A DNA stretch of 64,000 nt from Klebsiella indica (GCF_005860775.1 NZ_VCHQ01000005.1:186001-250000), one strand, 5' to 3'; counted from the stretch's first letter, positions 46,722 through 58,511 are shown. Notes: generated from the letters alone by a model not told the origin. Program-made: numbers and translations.

Positions 46722-48791
46722 TTACTGCAGCAGGGAAATATCCGCTACCTGCAGGAACAGATCGCGCAGTTTAGACAGCAACGTCAGACGGTTGATACGC
46801 ACGTTCTGGTCTTCAGCGTTAACCATCACGTTTTCGAAAAACTCATCTACCGGCTCGCGCAAGGAAGCCAGTTCGATCAGCGCATCCTGGTAACGGCCTT
46901 CCGCGAAGTACGGCTGCAGTTTGTCGCGCAGTACCACCAGATTCCCCGCCAGTTTGATCTCCGCGGCTTCTTTCAGTACGGAAGCGTGGACGATATCGTT
47001 CAGCACTTCGTCGGACTTCGCCAGAATGTTGGAGACACGTTTGTTCGCCGCCGCCAGCGCGGAGGCTTCTTCCAGCGTGCGGAAGTGCGACACGGCCTTC
47101 ATACGGGCATCGAAATCCGCCGGACGGGTCGGACGACGCGCCAGAACCGCCTGAATGGTGTCCACGGTGTAACCTTCATCCTGATACCAGGCGCGGAAAC
47201 GACCGAGCATAAAGTCGATAACGTCATCCACCACATTCTCGTTGGTCAGCTTGTCGCCATACAGACGCGCGGCTTCTTCGGTCAGCGTTTGCAGATCCAG
47301 ATTCAGGTTCTTCTCAACGATGATACGCAGCACGCCCAGCGCGGCACGACGCAGCGCGAACGGGTCTTTATCGCCTTTCGGATGCTGACCGATACCAAAG
47401 ATACCCGCCAGCGTGTCCATCTTGTCGGCAATCGCCAGCGCGCAGGCAACCGGGTTAGACGGCAGGTCGTCACCAGCAAAGCGCGGCTGATACTGCTCGT
47501 TCAGCGCGACAGCCACATCTTCCGCTTCGCCGTCATGGCGCGCGTAGTGCATGCCCATCACGCCCTGCGTGTCGGTGAACTCAAACACCATGTTGGTCAT
47601 CAGGTCACATTTCGACAGCAGGCCCGCACGGGTAGCGTGGTTAACATCCGCGCCAATTTGTGCGGCAATCCAGCCCGCCAGCGCCTGAATACGGTCGGTC
47701 TTGTCGCGCAGCGTACCCAGCTGTTGCTGGAACAGCACGGTTTGCAGACGCGGCAGGTTATCTTCCAGACGTTTTTTACGGTCGGTATTGAAGAAGAACT
47801 CGGCATCTGCCAGACGCGGACGTACCACCTTCTCATTACCGGAGATGATTTGCTGCGGATCTTTGGATTCGATGTTCGCCACGAAGATAAAGTTCGGCAA
47901 CAGTTTGCCGTCTGCGGCGTAAACCGGGAAGTATTTCTGGTCGCCCTTCATGGTGTAAACCAGCGCTTCAGACGGCACCGCGAGGAATTTCTCTTCGAAT
48001 GTCGCCGTCAGCACCACCGGCCATTCCACCAGCGACGTGACCTCTTCCAGCAGGCTCTCGCTCAGGTCAGCGTTACCGCCAATCTGACGCGCCGCTTCTT
48101 CTGCATCGGCTTTGATTTTCGCTTTACGCTCGGCGTAATCCGCAATCACTTTGCCGCGCTCACGCAGGATTTCAGGGTACTGATCGGCAGAGTCGAGGGT
48201 GATTTCCGGCTCGCCCATAAAGCGATGGCCGCGAATGACGCGATCGGACGGGATACCCAGAATCGTTGCCGGAATGAGCTTGTCGCCCAGCAGCAGCGTG
48301 ACTGTGTGTACCGGACGCACAAAGTGAACGTCAGACGCGCCCCAGCGCATCAGTTTCGGAATCGGCAGCTTCGCCAGAGAGGTGGCAATCATGTTCGGTA
48401 GCAGCGCTTCGGTGCTTTCGCCTTTCACATGCGCGCGATACAGCAGCCATTCGCCTTTGTCTGTGGTCAGACGTTCAGCCTGATCCACGGTGATGCCGCA
48501 ACCACGCGCCCAGCCTTCCGCCGCTTTACTCGGTTTGCCTTCCGCGTCAAACGCCTGGGCAATCGCCGGGCCGCGTTTTTCAACTTCGCGATCGGGTTGA
48601 GAAGCAGCAAGATTCGCCACTTTCAGCGCCAGACGGCGCGGTGCGGCGAACCACTCTACGTTGCCGTGTGCGAGGCCAGCGTTATCCAGCTCCGCAGTAA
48701 CGTTCGCAGCAAAGGACTCCGCCAGGCTGCGCAGGGCTTTTGGTGGCAGCTCTTCAGTGCCGATTTCCACCAGAAAAGTTTTCTCAGACAT
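46722..48791 (-). CDS. glyS: GlyS, glycyl-tRNA synthetase beta subunit
   Basis: The tRNA-recognition subunit of the bacterial alpha2-beta2 glycyl-tRNA synthetase, 689 residues as in E. coli. The N-terminal [20 protein letters not shown] is typical. A B3/B4-like region, an HD-domain-like middle part ([13 protein letters not shown]) and a C-terminal anticodon-binding domain ([20 protein letters not shown]) follow. The start is nine bases after the glyQ stop, so the subunits are co-translated. Its 3' region has the duplicated terminator with the inserted palindrome. Nothing is missing or altered in the protein. Confidence 0.97.
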   Translation of the reverse strand: MSEKTFLVEIGTEELPPKALRSLAESFAANVTAELDNAGLAHGNVEWFAAPRRLALKVANLAASQPDREVEKRGPAIAQAFDAEGKPSKAAEGWARGCGITVDQAERLTTDKGEWLLYRAHVKGESTEALLPNMIATSLAKLPIPKLMRWGASDVHFVRPVHTVTLLLGDKLIPATILGIPSDRVIRGHRFMGEPEITLDSADQYPEILRERGKVIADYAERKAKIKADAEEAARQIGGNADLSESLLEEVTSLVEWPVVLTATFEEKFLAVPSEALVYTMKGDQKYFPVYAADGKLLPNFIFVANIESKDPQQIISGNEKVVRPRLADAEFFFNTDRKKRLEDNLPRLQTVLFQQQLGTLRDKTDRIQALAGWIAAQIGADVNHATRAGLLSKCDLMTNMVFEFTDTQGVMGMHYARHDGEAEDVAVALNEQYQPRFAGDDLPSNPVACALAIADKMDTLAGIFGIGQHPKGDKDPFALRRAALGVLRIIVEKNLNLDLQTLTEEAARLYGDKLTNENVVDDVIDFMLGRFRAWYQDEGYTVDTIQAVLARRPTRPADFDARMKAVSHFRTLEEASALAAANKRVSNILAKSDEVLNDIVHASVLKEAAEIKLAGNLVVLRDKLQPYFAEGRYQDALIELASLREPVDEFFENVMVNAEDQNVRINRLTLLSKLRDLFLQVADISLLQ

Positions 48792-48800
48792 GGCCGCCTC

Positions 48801-49712
48801 TTATTTGTCTTTGTTGCACATCGGGAAGCCAAGGGCTTCACGGGAAGCGTAGTAAGCTTCTGCCACTGCTTTGGTCAGGGTGCGAATGCGCAGGATGTAG
48901 CGCTGACGCTCGGTGACGGAGATGGCTTTACGCGCATCCAGCAGGTTAAAGCTATGGGCGGCTTTCAGAATACGCTCGTAAGCAGGCAGCGGCAGCGGGT
49001 TTTCCAGCGCCAGCAGTTGCTGTGCTTCTTTCTCATACTGTTCGAAACAGGTGAACAGGAAATCCACATCGGCGTATTCAAAGTTGTAGGTGGATTGCTC
49101 CACTTCATTCTGATGGAACACGTCGCCATAGGTGGTTTTACCCAGCGGGCCGTCGCTCCAGACCAGGTCGTAAACGCTGTCTACGCCCTGAATGTACATC
49201 GCAAGACGTTCCAGACCGTAGGTGATCTCACCGGTAACCGGCTTACACTCCAGACCGCCAACCTGCTGGAAGTAGGTGAACTGAGTTACTTCCATGCCGT
49301 TCAGCCACACTTCCCAGCCCAGACCCCAGGCGCCCAGCGTCGGGTTTTCCCAGTTATCTTCCACGAAACGGATATCGTGGATCGTCGGGTCCATCCCCAG
49401 CTCTTTCAGAGAACCGAGATACAGCTCCTGGATGTTATCCGGCGATGGCTTAATCACCACCTGGAACTGATAATAGTGCTGTAAACGGTTTGGGTTTTCG
49501 CCGTAGCGGCCATCGGTCGGACGACGAGAAGGCTGCACATAGGCGGTCGCCATCGGCTCTGGCCCCAGTGCGCGCAAGCAGGTCATTGGGTGAGAAGTCC
49601 CTGCGCCGACTTCCATGTCCAGTGGTTGAACAATGGTGCAGCCCTGACGAGCCCAGTAATCCTGTAAGGTCAGGATCAGGCCCTGGAAGGTCCTGGTATC
49701 AAACTTTTGCAT
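48801..49712 (-). CDS. glyQ: GlyQ, glycyl-tRNA synthetase alpha subunit
   Basis: The catalytic class II subunit (303 residues, equal to E. coli). Motif 2 and 3 regions are visible in [16 protein letters not shown] and [12 protein letters not shown]; the N-terminus [17 protein letters not shown] is highly conserved. It forms the first gene of glyQS with a nine-base gap to glyS. The start at 49712 follows a weak AGCACGAAATAAT. Upstream, ysaB is transcribed in the same direction but 127 bp separate them, so glyQ probably has its own promoter. Confidence 0.97.
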
Positions 49713-49839
49713 ATTATTTCGTGCTGGATACGTGTGGATTTAAAGGAAGGAGTCAGTATACCCGCTGGCTGCGAGATATACAGTATGAAACGGGATTGTT
49801 TAAGGAAAATTGCGGAAATTAACGCCGCCAGGTAGCTAT

Positions 49840-50145
49840 TTAGCGCATCGAAAGATGCGAAAACTGACCGTCCTGATCAAAAGAGCAGATAAAACGCTCA
49901 TTACGTTCAGTATGCCCTGAAAGCTCGTAGCTTCCCTGGAACTGGGCAAAATGGCTGACATCAATCTGCCCCACGCCTGTACGGTAACGAACGGCAGCAT
50001 TGTCCTTGCACAGTTGTTCCATATTGAGGGTTATCTGTGGCGTTATCCGCGCGCTTTGTGTCTGCTGCGCTGGCGGAGGTGCCGTTTCGCTGCAAGCGGC
50101 AAGAAGGCACAACAGCAGTCCACAAAATACCGACTTCATCACCAT
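49840..50145 (-). CDS. ysaB: YsaB, small lipoprotein
   Basis: A 101-residue protein with a lipoprotein signal (lipobox LAAC at about residue 18), corresponding in place and in its C-terminal half (FAQFQGSYEL, then SHLSMR) to E. coli YsaB (99 residues). Function is unknown. NMEQLCKDNA and the later CSFDQDG suggest one conserved disulfide pair. The start may be ATG at 50145 or, two codons on, 50139 (MKSVFCG); both follow GAGAAAA. It is divergent from wecH and lies upstream of glyQ. The N-terminal half differs much from E. coli, as often seen for small lipoproteins. Confidence 0.85.
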   Translation of the reverse strand: MVMKSVFCGLLLCLLAACSETAPPPAQQTQSARITPQITLNMEQLCKDNAAVRYRTGVGQIDVSHFAQFQGSYELSGHTERNERFICSFDQDGQFSHLSMR

Positions 50146-50325
50146 TTTTTCTCGACCGCCTTGTTAGCAAGTTATTATCGTTAAGGTTATATGAAATAAC
50201 ATGATTATTGTGCGAATTGCGCCCCGCCCCGACAAGTCGATGGCGAAAAACTCAGATTATTCCACTGCGATGCCAGCGGATAAGAGCAGTCAGACCCTCT
50301 TTGGCAAGGGGATACCGAGGTACTG

Positions 50326-51321
50326 ATGCAGGAAAAAATAAACTGGATTACCAATTTGCGCGGTATTGCCTGCCTGATGGTCGTGATGATTCACAGCACC
50401 GCGTGGTACATTACTCATCCGCACGCCATTAGCCTGCTGGCCTGGGATATGGCAAATTTGCTTAACTCGGCGTCCCGCGTCAGCGTACCGCTGTTTTTCA
50501 TGATTTCAGGCTATCTGTTTTTCGGCGAGCGCAGCGCTCGCCCCCGGCATTTTCTGCGCATCGCGCTTTGCATTCTCTTTTACAGCGCGCTATCGCTGCT
50601 CTATATCACCCTGTTCACCCATATCAACGTCGAACAGTCGCTGAAGAATTTGCTGCAAAAGCCGGTGTTCTATCATCTGTGGTTTTTCTTCGCCATCGCC
50701 GTGATCTATCTGCTTTCGCCGCTGATTCAGGTCAAACAGGTTAGTGGCAAAATGCTACTGGCGCTGATGCTGGTGACCGGCATTATCGCGAATCCGAATA
50801 TGGTGGCGGTGAAAGCGGGGGGAATAACGTGGCTGCCGATAAATCTCTACATTAACGGCGATACCTTTTACTACGTGCTGTACGGGGTGCTGGGACGCGC
50901 AATCGGTATGATGGACACCGACAAAAAAGGACTGACGCCACTCTGTGCTGCCCTTTTCATCGCGGCAGTATGGGGCATATCACGCGGTACGCTGCACGAA
51001 CTGCGCTGGCGCGGCGATTTTGGCGATACCTGGTATTTATACTGCGGCCCGGCGGTTTTTGTCTGCGCGATAACCCTGCTGACGCTGGTCAAAAATACGC
51101 TGAATACGCGCCCGATACCGATAATTGCGCCGATCGCGCGGCACTCCTTAGGTATTTACGGTTTTCATGCGCTAATTATCCACGCATTGCGCGCCAGCGG
51201 GCTGGAAATCACCCGCTGGCCGTTCCTCGACATTGCCTGGATATTCAGCGCAGCGCTGCTGGGAAGCCTGCTGCTATCAGCCCTGGTTCAACGGTTCGAT
51301 CGCCGTCGCCTGTTGAGTTAA
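50326..51321 (+). CDS. wecH: WecH, O-acetyltransferase for enterobacterial common antigen
   Basis: A 331-residue integral membrane acyltransferase (acyltransferase family 3) with about ten helices. The catalytic histidine region [10 protein letters not shown] near residue 23 and the conserved [14 protein letters not shown] segment are present. In E. coli WecH (YiaH) adds O-acetyl groups to GlcNAc of enterobacterial common antigen, using cytoplasmic acetyl-CoA. The start at 50326 has GAGG five bases before. The 3' end is convergent with xylB with only 15 bp between, without an obvious terminator in the gap. Confidence 0.94.
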   Translation: MQEKINWITNLRGIACLMVVMIHSTAWYITHPHAISLLAWDMANLLNSASRVSVPLFFMISGYLFFGERSARPRHFLRIALCILFYSALSLLYITLFTHINVEQSLKNLLQKPVFYHLWFFFAIAVIYLLSPLIQVKQVSGKMLLALMLVTGIIANPNMVAVKAGGITWLPINLYINGDTFYYVLYGVLGRAIGMMDTDKKGLTPLCAALFIAAVWGISRGTLHELRWRGDFGDTWYLYCGPAVFVCAITLLTLVKNTLNTRPIPIIAPIARHSLGIYGFHALIIHALRASGLEITRWPFLDIAWIFSAALLGSLLLSALVQRFDRRRLLS

Positions 51322-51336
51322 GCACAGGCGAAAGTA

Positions 51337-52791
51337 TCAGGACATCAACGGTAAGAGCTGCTGATAAATCTGCCGGAAGGTTTCCCGACGCAGAGCGTAA
51401 CGGGCAAAACGGTCGGCATCCGGACGATGGGCCTGCTCCAGAGGCAACTGCGGGAGCAAATCGGAGAAGGCGACATGTTTATGCAACGCCAGTTGCGCCA
51501 GTCTTGCCGCGCCAAGCGCCGGTCCAACATCTCCGCCGGTACGGAAATCAAGCTGCTGGCCGCTAATATCCGCCAGCATCTGCCGCCAGTACGCGCTGCG
51601 CGCGCCGCCGCCAATCAGAGTCACACTCTGCGGTTGAATGCCGCAGGCGTGAACCACATCCATGCCATCCGCCAGGGCATAACCGACGCCTTCCAGCACC
51701 GCTCGCGCCAGTTCAGCCGCACCATGCTGATGGGTCAGACCGAAAAATACGCCTTTCGCCTGCGGATTATTGTGCGGCGTGCGTTCGCCGGATAAGTAAG
51801 GCAGAAACCAGACCGGATCGACACCGTCATTCGCCGATTCCGCCGCCGCGAGTAGCGCGGGAACCGTGCCGAGACCGGTTAGCTTCGCAGCCCAATCGAG
51901 GCAGGACGCCGCGCTCAGCATGACCGACATCAAATGCCAGCGTCCGGGCAGCGCGTGGCAGAAACTGTGAACGGCGCTTTCCGGCTTGCTAAGAAATCCG
52001 TCGCTGACGGCAAAATAGACGCCGGAGGTCCCCAGCGACAGCATCGCCTGACCAGCATCCGCCATTCCCACACCAACCGCGCCCGCAGCGTTGTCGCCAC
52101 CACCGGCCACCACCAGCGCTTCCGGCATATTCCATGATTGTGCGACCGCAGGGCGAAGCGCCCCCGTAACGTCACAGCCTTCGAACAGCGCCGGCATGTT
52201 AGCGCGGCTCAGGCCGCAAGCAGCGAGCATCTCGTCGCTCCAGTCACGGCGCGCCACGTCCATCCACATCGTTCCGGCCGCATCAGACATATCGCTGGCA
52301 AACTCGCCGGTCATCCGTAAACGTAAATAATCTTTTGGCAGTAAAACTTTATCGATCTGGCGGAAGATTTCCGGTTCATGGCGTTGAACCCACAGCAGCT
52401 TCGGCGCAGTAAATCCAGGCATCATCAGATTGCCGGTTATCTGCCGCGAGCGGCTGACTTTCTCTTCTAATAACGCGCACTCTTCGCCGCAGCGGCCGTC
52501 ATTCCATAAAATCGCCGGGCGTAGAACGCGTTGTTGCTTATCCAGCAGCGTCGCGCCGTGCATCTGCCCGGCAATACCGACTGCTTTAACATCGCGCAGA
52601 GAGTGCTGCGCGCCCAGCGCTCTCATTGCGCTGTCCGTCGCCAGCCACCAGTGTTCGGGATCCTGTTCAGACCACAACGGATGCGGACGCGAGACGCTCA
52701 GTTTTTCGCTATGCGAAGCCACAACGTCTCCCTGCTCATTAAGCAGAATGGCCTTGACCCCCGAGGTGCCCAGATCAATTCCGATATACAT
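51337..52791 (-). CDS. xylB: XylB, xylulokinase
   Basis: Phosphorylates D-xylulose to xylulose-5-phosphate for the pentose phosphate pathway. The 484 residues match E. coli XylB. The FGGY kinase features are the N-terminal phosphate loop GIDLGTSGVKA (with Asp6), the sugar-site motif GQMHGATLLD and the second-domain ATP site LIGGGARSAYWRQM. The start at 52791 follows AAGGAGAGGCTGT; upstream in-frame sequence runs into the xylA-xylB gap and is not coding. It is the second gene of xylAB, 76 bp after xylA with a hairpin in the gap. Confidence 0.97.
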   Translation of the reverse strand: MYIGIDLGTSGVKAILLNEQGDVVASHSEKLSVSRPHPLWSEQDPEHWWLATDSAMRALGAQHSLRDVKAVGIAGQMHGATLLDKQQRVLRPAILWNDGRCGEECALLEEKVSRSRQITGNLMMPGFTAPKLLWVQRHEPEIFRQIDKVLLPKDYLRLRMTGEFASDMSDAAGTMWMDVARRDWSDEMLAACGLSRANMPALFEGCDVTGALRPAVAQSWNMPEALVVAGGGDNAAGAVGVGMADAGQAMLSLGTSGVYFAVSDGFLSKPESAVHSFCHALPGRWHLMSVMLSAASCLDWAAKLTGLGTVPALLAAAESANDGVDPVWFLPYLSGERTPHNNPQAKGVFFGLTHQHGAAELARAVLEGVGYALADGMDVVHACGIQPQSVTLIGGGARSAYWRQMLADISGQQLDFRTGGDVGPALGAARLAQLALHKHVAFSDLLPQLPLEQAHRPDADRFARYALRRETFRQIYQQLLPLMS

Positions 52792-52841
52792 ACAGCCTCT
52801 CCTTAACTGGCGCGAATAAAATAGAGCCACTGTTATAACAA

Positions 52842-52862
52842 ATGCCCGGACTGGCCGGGCAT
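52842..52862 (-). terminator. Hairpin in the xylA-xylB gap
   Basis: ATGCCCGG and CCGGGCAT arms with a five-base loop, just after xylA. It is followed on the minus strand by TTGTTATAAC. In an operon such a stem often works as a partial terminator or 3' stabiliser that lowers xylB relative to xylA. Confidence 0.6.
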
Positions 52863-52867
52863 CATCA

Positions 52868-54190
52868 TTAATTATCAAACAGATAACGGTTAACCACGTT
52901 CTCCAGCAGCTCCTGATGACCGCTGTGATGCTGCGGCGCCAGGTTGTGCTGAATCGCATACCGGGCAATATCGGCGAGATCCATCTGGCCCTTGAGGATT
53001 TGCTGACCCAGTTCGCCATTCCAGCCGGCATAGCGTTTGGCGACACGCTTATCCAGTTCACCGCCTTCAATCATGCGGGCCGCCACTTTCAAGGCCAGCG
53101 CCATGGTATCCATCGCGCCAATGTGGCCGTAGAACAGATCGTATTTATCGGTGCTCTGACGACGAACTTTAGCATCAAAGTTCAGGCCGCCGGTGGTAAA
53201 GCCGCCCGCCTTAAGGATTTCGTACATCACCAGCGCGTTTTCTTCGACGCTGTTCGGGAACTGGTCGGTATCCCAACCCAGCTGCGGATCGCCGCGGTTC
53301 GCGTCGACAGAGCCAAACAGACCGAGGGCGATCGCCGTGGCAATTTCGTGATGGAAAGTATGGCCTGCCAGCGTCGCGTGGTTAGCTTCAATGTTCAGTT
53401 TGATCTCTTTTTCCAGGCCAAACTGCTTGAGAAACCCATACACGGTGGATGCGTCGTAATCATACTGATGCTTGGTGGGCTCCTGCGGCTTGGGCTCAAT
53501 CAGCAGCGTTCCCTGGAAGCCAATTTTGTGTTTGTGTTCAACCACCATTTGCATAAAGCGGCCGATCTGTTCGCGTTCCTGTCTCAGGTCGGTATTCAGC
53601 AGCGTTTCATAACCTTCACGACCGCCCCACAGAACGTAGTTTTCGCCGCCCAGTTTATGGGTTGCCTCCATCGCCGTCACGACCTGCGTCGCCGCCCAGC
53701 TGAACACTTCAGGGTCCGGGTTTGTAGCCGCGCCAGCGCCGTAACGCGGGTGAGTAAAGCAGTTCGCCGTGCCCCACAGCAGCCTGACACCGCTCTGCTG
53801 CTGTTTCGCCGCCAGAACATCAACCATCTGCGCAAAGTTATTAACGTACTCTTTCAGCGACGCGCCTTCCGGAGAAACATCAACATCATGGAAACAGTAA
53901 TAGGGAATGTTCAGTTTGTGAAAAAACTCAAACGCGACATCAGCTTTACGTTTCGCCATCTCCAGCGCTTCACCCGGCTGCTGCCACGGACGGTCGAAAG
54001 AACCGACGCCGAACATATCAGCGCCATTCCAGCAGAAAGTGTGCCAGTAGCAGGCCGCAAAGCGCAGGTGCTCTTCCATACGTTTACCCAGAACCAACTC
54101 ATCCGGGTTGTAATGACGAAAAGCCAGTGGATTAGCGGATTTCGGGCCTTCATAACGAACGCGATCGAGTTGATCGAAATAGGTCTGCAT
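52868..54190 (-). CDS. xylA: XylA, D-xylose isomerase
   Basis: A tetrameric metal-dependent TIM-barrel enzyme that converts D-xylose to D-xylulose. The 440 residues match E. coli XylA in length. The metal and substrate motifs are visible as [43 protein letters not shown] and [15 protein letters not shown]. The start at 54190 (MQTYFDQLD) follows ATATGGAGCTCATT; the frame continues 16 codons upstream without support. It is divergent from xylF over a 380-bp control region with XylR and CRP sites. Confidence 0.97.
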   Translation of the reverse strand: MQTYFDQLDRVRYEGPKSANPLAFRHYNPDELVLGKRMEEHLRFAACYWHTFCWNGADMFGVGSFDRPWQQPGEALEMAKRKADVAFEFFHKLNIPYYCFHDVDVSPEGASLKEYVNNFAQMVDVLAAKQQQSGVRLLWGTANCFTHPRYGAGAATNPDPEVFSWAATQVVTAMEATHKLGGENYVLWGGREGYETLLNTDLRQEREQIGRFMQMVVEHKHKIGFQGTLLIEPKPQEPTKHQYDYDASTVYGFLKQFGLEKEIKLNIEANHATLAGHTFHHEIATAIALGLFGSVDANRGDPQLGWDTDQFPNSVEENALVMYEILKAGGFTTGGLNFDAKVRRQSTDKYDLFYGHIGAMDTMALALKVAARMIEGGELDKRVAKRYAGWNGELGQQILKGQMDLADIARYAIQHNLAPQHHSGHQELLENVVNRYLFDN

Positions 54191-54282
54191 AATGAGCTCC
54201 ATATTCAGGGGTGCGGCGAGGAATAAGTCATAGCCCAATATAGAATTCTCTTTTTAGTTTCCTCAATTACGTTATTTCACAC

Positions 54283-54315
54283 CGTAATTGAGAGAATCCA
54301 CAAACGTGCGCCAGG
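54283..54315 (-). promoter_or_regulatory. Probable XylR operator of xylA
   Basis: CGTAATTGAGAGAATCCACA and the adjoining AACGTGCGCCAGG closely follow the E. coli stretch CTATTGAGATAATTCACAAG upstream of xylA, where XylR binds (site I-A). Seen as conserved text; binding is inferred. Confidence 0.6.
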
Positions 54316-54400
54316 TCGCAAAAATAATACCTGACGCTCTGATTTTGCTACTGACATATAGAGAGTACGATGAAATAGGCGGATCATTGATTATTAAAAT

Positions 54401-54455
54401 AAGATCGCGATCATAAATTCACAAATAAACAAAATTTCATAACTCTAAAATAAGC
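54401..54455 (+). promoter_or_regulatory. Probable CRP/XylR control site of xylF
   Basis: AAGATCGCGATCATAAATTC corresponds to the E. coli AAGATCTCGGTCATAAATC, and the AT-rich ACAAATAAACAAAATTTCAT that follows corresponds to XylR site I-F. The sequence between 54316 and 54400 is not conserved. Confidence 0.55.
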
Positions 54456-54570
54456 ATAGATAATTGCCAAGGTTCTTTCCTGGGTTAAGAATCCGCAGTG
54501 TCAATGTGTATCAGGCCGCTTCGTTTTATCGTTCGTTTATCCTGCACTCTACAGAAAAGGTGTTATTATT

Positions 54571-55563
54571 ATGAAGATAAAGAACCTTTGTCTAACGCTC
54601 TGCGCCTCACTCCTCCTGACCAGCCTGTCGGGTATCGCGAAAGAAGTTAAAATAGGTATGGCTATTGATGACCTGCGTCTTGAACGCTGGCAAAAAGATC
54701 GCGATATTTTTGTCAACAAAGCAGAATCATTAGGCGCAAAAGTATTTGTTCAGTCAGCCAATGGCAACGAAGAAACGCAAATGTCGCAAATTGAAAATAT
54801 GATCAATCGCGGCGTCGATGTTCTGGTTATTATTCCCTATAACGGCCAGGTACTGAGTAATGTCATTAAGGAGGCCAAACAGGAAGGAATTAAGGTCCTG
54901 GCCTACGATCGTCTTATTAATAATGCAGATATTGATTTTTATATCTCTTTTAATAACGAAAAAGTGGGGGAAATGCAGGCCCAAAGCCTGGTCGATAAAG
55001 TGCCTCAGGGTAATTATTTTCTGATGGGCGGGTCACCCGTTGATAATAACGCGAAGCTTTTCCGCGCCGGGCAAATGAAGGTCCTTAAACCCTATATTGA
55101 TGCCGGGAAAATTAAGATCGTTGGCGATCAGTGGGTCGACGGCTGGTTGCCAGAAAATGCATTGAAAATCATGGAAAATGCCCTGACCGCCAACAATAAC
55201 AAAATTGATGCGGTCGTCGCCTCTAACGATGCCACCGCCGGCGGCGCCATTCAGGCCTTAAGCGCCCAGGGGCTGGCGGGTAAAGTGGCGATTTCTGGCC
55301 AGGATGCCGACCTCGCCGGTGTGAAACGCATTATCGCCGGAACCCAGACGATGACCGTCTACAAGCCGATTACCACCCTTGCCACCACTGCGGCGGAGAT
55401 CGCCGTCGAACTGGGTAACGATAAACAGCCGAAGGCCGACACCACGCTCAATAATGGGCTAAAAGATGTCCCATCACGACTGCTGACGCCTATTGAGGTG
55501 AATAAAGACAATATAGAGCAGACGGTAATTAAAGACGGCTTCCACAAAAAGAGCGAGCTGTGA
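54571..55563 (+). CDS. xylF: XylF, periplasmic D-xylose-binding protein
   Basis: The receptor of the high-affinity xylose ABC importer. The 330 residues equal E. coli XylF. A signal peptide of about 23 residues (MKIKNLCLTLCASLLLTSLS) ends before KEVKIG, and the periplasmic-binding fold 4 motif VKIGMAIDDLRLERW opens the mature protein. DAVVASNDATAGGAIQAL and AISGQDAD form the sugar-binding cleft. AAGGTG precedes the ATG by nine bases. It is the first gene of xylFGHR, divergent from xylA. Confidence 0.97.
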   Translation: MKIKNLCLTLCASLLLTSLSGIAKEVKIGMAIDDLRLERWQKDRDIFVNKAESLGAKVFVQSANGNEETQMSQIENMINRGVDVLVIIPYNGQVLSNVIKEAKQEGIKVLAYDRLINNADIDFYISFNNEKVGEMQAQSLVDKVPQGNYFLMGGSPVDNNAKLFRAGQMKVLKPYIDAGKIKIVGDQWVDGWLPENALKIMENALTANNNKIDAVVASNDATAGGAIQALSAQGLAGKVAISGQDADLAGVKRIIAGTQTMTVYKPITTLATTAAEIAVELGNDKQPKADTTLNNGLKDVPSRLLTPIEVNKDNIEQTVIKDGFHKKSEL

Positions 55564-55627
55564 ACGCAGGCGCCCCTTTCCGGGGCGCTAACCTCATCCA
55601 GCCGGATATTGCTGATGCGGAGTAGAT

Positions 55628-57169
55628 ATGTCCTGGTTACTTGAAATGAAAAACATTAGCAAAACCTTCGGCACAGTGAAGGCGATTGATAATGTCAGCC
55701 TGCGGCTTAACGCCGGGGAAGTGGTCTCGTTATGTGGAGAAAACGGTTCAGGTAAATCCACACTCATGAAGGTACTTTGTGGGATATATCCGCACGGTAC
55801 CTATGAAGGCGAAATTATTTTTTCCGGGGAAACCCTACGGCCTGGCCATATTCGCGATACCGAACGCAAAGGGATCGCCATCATTCATCAGGAGCTGGCG
55901 CTGGTAAAACATCTGACGGTCCTGGAAAATATTTTCCTCGGCGTGGAAATTTCCCGCCATGGTCTGCTGGATTATGAAACCATGACCTTACGCTGCGAGA
56001 AGCTGCTGGCCCAGGTCAATTTATCCATTTCTCCTGATACTCGCGTCGGAGATTTAGGCCTCGGCCAGCAGCAGCTGGTTGAAATAGCCAAGGCATTGAA
56101 CAAGCAGGTGCGGTTGTTAATACTTGATGAACCCACCGCCTCCTTAACCGAACAAGAAACGGCGATTTTGCTGAACATTATTCGCGATCTGCAAAACCAC
56201 GGTATCGCCTGTATTTACATTTCTCACAAACTCAATGAAGTCAAAGCCATCTCTGACACGATTTGCGTCATTCGCGACGGACAGCATATCGGCACTCGTC
56301 ATGCTGACGGCATGAATGAAGATGACATTATCACCATGATGGTTGGTCGGGAGCTTACCGCCCTCTATCCAAATGAAGCCCACCGCTGCGGTGACGAAAT
56401 CCTGCGAGTGGAAAACTTAACCGCCTGGCATCCGGTCAACCGCCATATTAAACGGGTCAACGACATCTCTTTTTCATTACGCCGTGGTGAAATTCTGGGC
56501 ATCGCAGGGCTGGTTGGCGCGGGGCGCACCGAAGCGGTTCAGTGTCTGTTTGGCGTCTGGCCGGGCCGCTGGCAGGGAAAAATCTTTATTGACGGCCAGC
56601 AGGTCAACATTCACACCTGCCAGCAAGCCATCGCGCAGGGCATTGCCATGGTGCCTGAAGACAGAAAAAAGGATGGTATCGTGCCGGTGATGGCGGTAGG
56701 CAAAAACATCACCCTCGCCGCCCTGAATCAGTTTACCGGCCCGATGAGCAGCCTTGACGACGCCGGCGAGCAGCACTGCATTCAGCAATCCATCCAGCGC
56801 CTCAAAATCAAAACCTCCTCACCGGAGCTGGCGATCGGTCGTCTCAGCGGCGGCAATCAGCAAAAGGCAATACTCGCCCGCTGTCTGCTGCTGAACCCAC
56901 GCATTTTGATTCTTGATGAACCCACCCGCGGCATTGATATCGGTGCCAAGTACGAAATTTACAAGCTGATTAACCAACTGGTGCAACAGGGGATTGCCGT
57001 CATCGTCATTTCATCCGAGCTGCCCGAAGTGCTGGGACTAAGCGACCGGGTGCTGGTAATGCATGAAGGTAAACTGAAAGCCAATTTAATCAACCAGAAC
57101 CTGACCCAGGAACAGGTGATGGAAGCCGCGCTGAGGAGCGAACGCCATGTCGAAGAACACGTCGTCTGA
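55628..57169 (+). CDS. xylG: XylG, D-xylose ABC transporter ATPase
   Basis: A 513-residue double ATPase of the carbohydrate-uptake CUT2 type. The first half has Walker [10 protein letters not shown], signature [15 protein letters not shown] and Walker [11 protein letters not shown]. The second half has the degenerate Walker [10 protein letters not shown], as usual in CUT2 proteins, with signature [15 protein letters not shown] and Walker [11 protein letters not shown]. The gene starts 64 bp after xylF and overlaps xylH by 23 bp. Its length and motifs match E. coli XylG. Both signature motifs are intact, so the transporter should be functional. Confidence 0.97.
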   Translation: MSWLLEMKNISKTFGTVKAIDNVSLRLNAGEVVSLCGENGSGKSTLMKVLCGIYPHGTYEGEIIFSGETLRPGHIRDTERKGIAIIHQELALVKHLTVLENIFLGVEISRHGLLDYETMTLRCEKLLAQVNLSISPDTRVGDLGLGQQQLVEIAKALNKQVRLLILDEPTASLTEQETAILLNIIRDLQNHGIACIYISHKLNEVKAISDTICVIRDGQHIGTRHADGMNEDDIITMMVGRELTALYPNEAHRCGDEILRVENLTAWHPVNRHIKRVNDISFSLRRGEILGIAGLVGAGRTEAVQCLFGVWPGRWQGKIFIDGQQVNIHTCQQAIAQGIAMVPEDRKKDGIVPVMAVGKNITLAALNQFTGPMSSLDDAGEQHCIQQSIQRLKIKTSSPELAIGRLSGGNQQKAILARCLLLNPRILILDEPTRGIDIGAKYEIYKLINQLVQQGIAVIVISSELPEVLGLSDRVLVMHEGKLKANLINQNLTQEQVMEAALRSERHVEEHVV

Positions 57170-58328
57170 AATCAAACTCACCCCATCCGCCTCAGGCGCG
57201 CTGTCCGGACTCAAAGGGATGAACCTCCAGGTCTTCGTGATGATCGCCGCTATCGTGGCGATTATGCTGTTTTTCACCTGGACCACCGAAGGCGCTTATC
57301 TGAGCGCGCGCAATATCTCCAATCTGCTGCGCCAGACCGCCATCACCGGTATTCTCGCGGTTGGCATGGTATTTGTGATTATTTCCGCTGAAATCGATCT
57401 CTCCGTCGGATCGATGATGGGCCTGCTTGGTGGTGCGGCGGCGATTTTTGACGTCTGGTTCGGCTGGCCGTTACCGCTGACGATCGTGGTCACCCTGGCG
57501 CTTGGCCTGCTGCTGGGCGCCTGGAACGGTTGGTGGGTCGCCTATCGCAAAGTGCCTTCGTTTATCGTTACTCTCGCCGGTATGCTGGCGTTTCGCGGTA
57601 TTCTGATAGGTATCACCAACGGGACCACCGTCTCCCCCACCAGCGCGGCAATGTCGCAAATTGGTCAAAGCTACCTGCCCGACGGTATTGGCTTTGCTAT
57701 CGGCGTGGCAGGAATGGCTCTCTTTATCATCTGGCAATGGCGCAGTCGCATGCGGCGTCAGGCGTTAGGGCTGGCAACGCCGGCATCGGCCTTGACCGTG
57801 GGTCGCCAGACAATGACCGCCATTATCGTGCTGGGCGCTATCTGGCTGCTCAATGACTATCGCGGCGTACCGACGCCGGTACTGATTCTCACCGCGCTGC
57901 TGCTCGCCGGGATGTTTATGGCCACACGCACTGCTTTCGGGCGGCGCATCTACGCTATCGGCGGCAATCTGGAGGCCGCGCGTCTATCTGGTATTAGTGT
58001 TGAACGAACCAAGATGGCAGTATTTGCCATTAATGGCCTGATGGTGGCTATCGCCGGACTCATTCTTAGTTCGCGTCTGGGAGCCGGCTCGCCTTCTGCC
58101 GGTAACATCGCGGAACTGGATGCCATCGCCGCCTGCGTCATCGGTGGTACCAGCCTCGCGGGCGGCGTAGGCAGCGTTGCGGGGGCCGTAATGGGGGCGT
58201 TTATTATGTCCGCGCTGGACAACGGCATGAGCATGATGGACGTCGCCACATTCTGGCAGTACATCGTTAAAGGCGTCATTTTATTGTTGGCGGTATGGAT
58301 GGATTCAGCAACGAAACGACGCAGTTGA
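57147..58328 (+). CDS. xylH: XylH, D-xylose ABC transporter permease
   Basis: A 393-residue permease of the BPD_transp_2 family with about ten membrane helices, matching E. coli XylH. The conserved region [19 protein letters not shown] is the ATPase-docking loop, and [20 protein letters not shown] is the family signature near residue 85. It begins inside the end of xylG and is probably translationally coupled. The last gene xylR starts 183 bp later, with a separate weak promoter in E. coli. Confidence 0.96.
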   Translation: MSKNTSSEIKLTPSASGALSGLKGMNLQVFVMIAAIVAIMLFFTWTTEGAYLSARNISNLLRQTAITGILAVGMVFVIISAEIDLSVGSMMGLLGGAAAIFDVWFGWPLPLTIVVTLALGLLLGAWNGWWVAYRKVPSFIVTLAGMLAFRGILIGITNGTTVSPTSAAMSQIGQSYLPDGIGFAIGVAGMALFIIWQWRSRMRRQALGLATPASALTVGRQTMTAIIVLGAIWLLNDYRGVPTPVLILTALLLAGMFMATRTAFGRRIYAIGGNLEAARLSGISVERTKMAVFAINGLMVAIAGLILSSRLGAGSPSAGNIAELDAIAACVIGGTSLAGGVGSVAGAVMGAFIMSALDNGMSMMDVATFWQYIVKGVILLLAVWMDSATKRRS

Positions 58329-58511
58329 TAGTGGCGCGTTTCTCTTCTCCCTCGGGCCGCTTCGAGGGAGCGTTCAACAATAAACCTGCCCAGGTTCAAA
58401 AGAACAAGCAAAATCGTCCTCACAGGGAGATCTCTTAGGTACTGATCGCTTGAAATAACCCGGGCATTGGCCAGTATTGTATGGTCGGTAAGAGAGACCA
58501 GGAACAACACT

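Noticed and set aside
46641-48401. Long plus-strand open frame (586 codons) opposite glyS
   Set aside because: It is the antisense shadow of a highly conserved gene, rich in Gln, Arg and His as expected from the reverse complement of GC-rich codons, with no domain resemblance.
52916-54226. Long plus-strand open frame (436 codons) opposite xylA
   Set aside because: Antisense shadow of xylA; composition and lack of any family point to chance.
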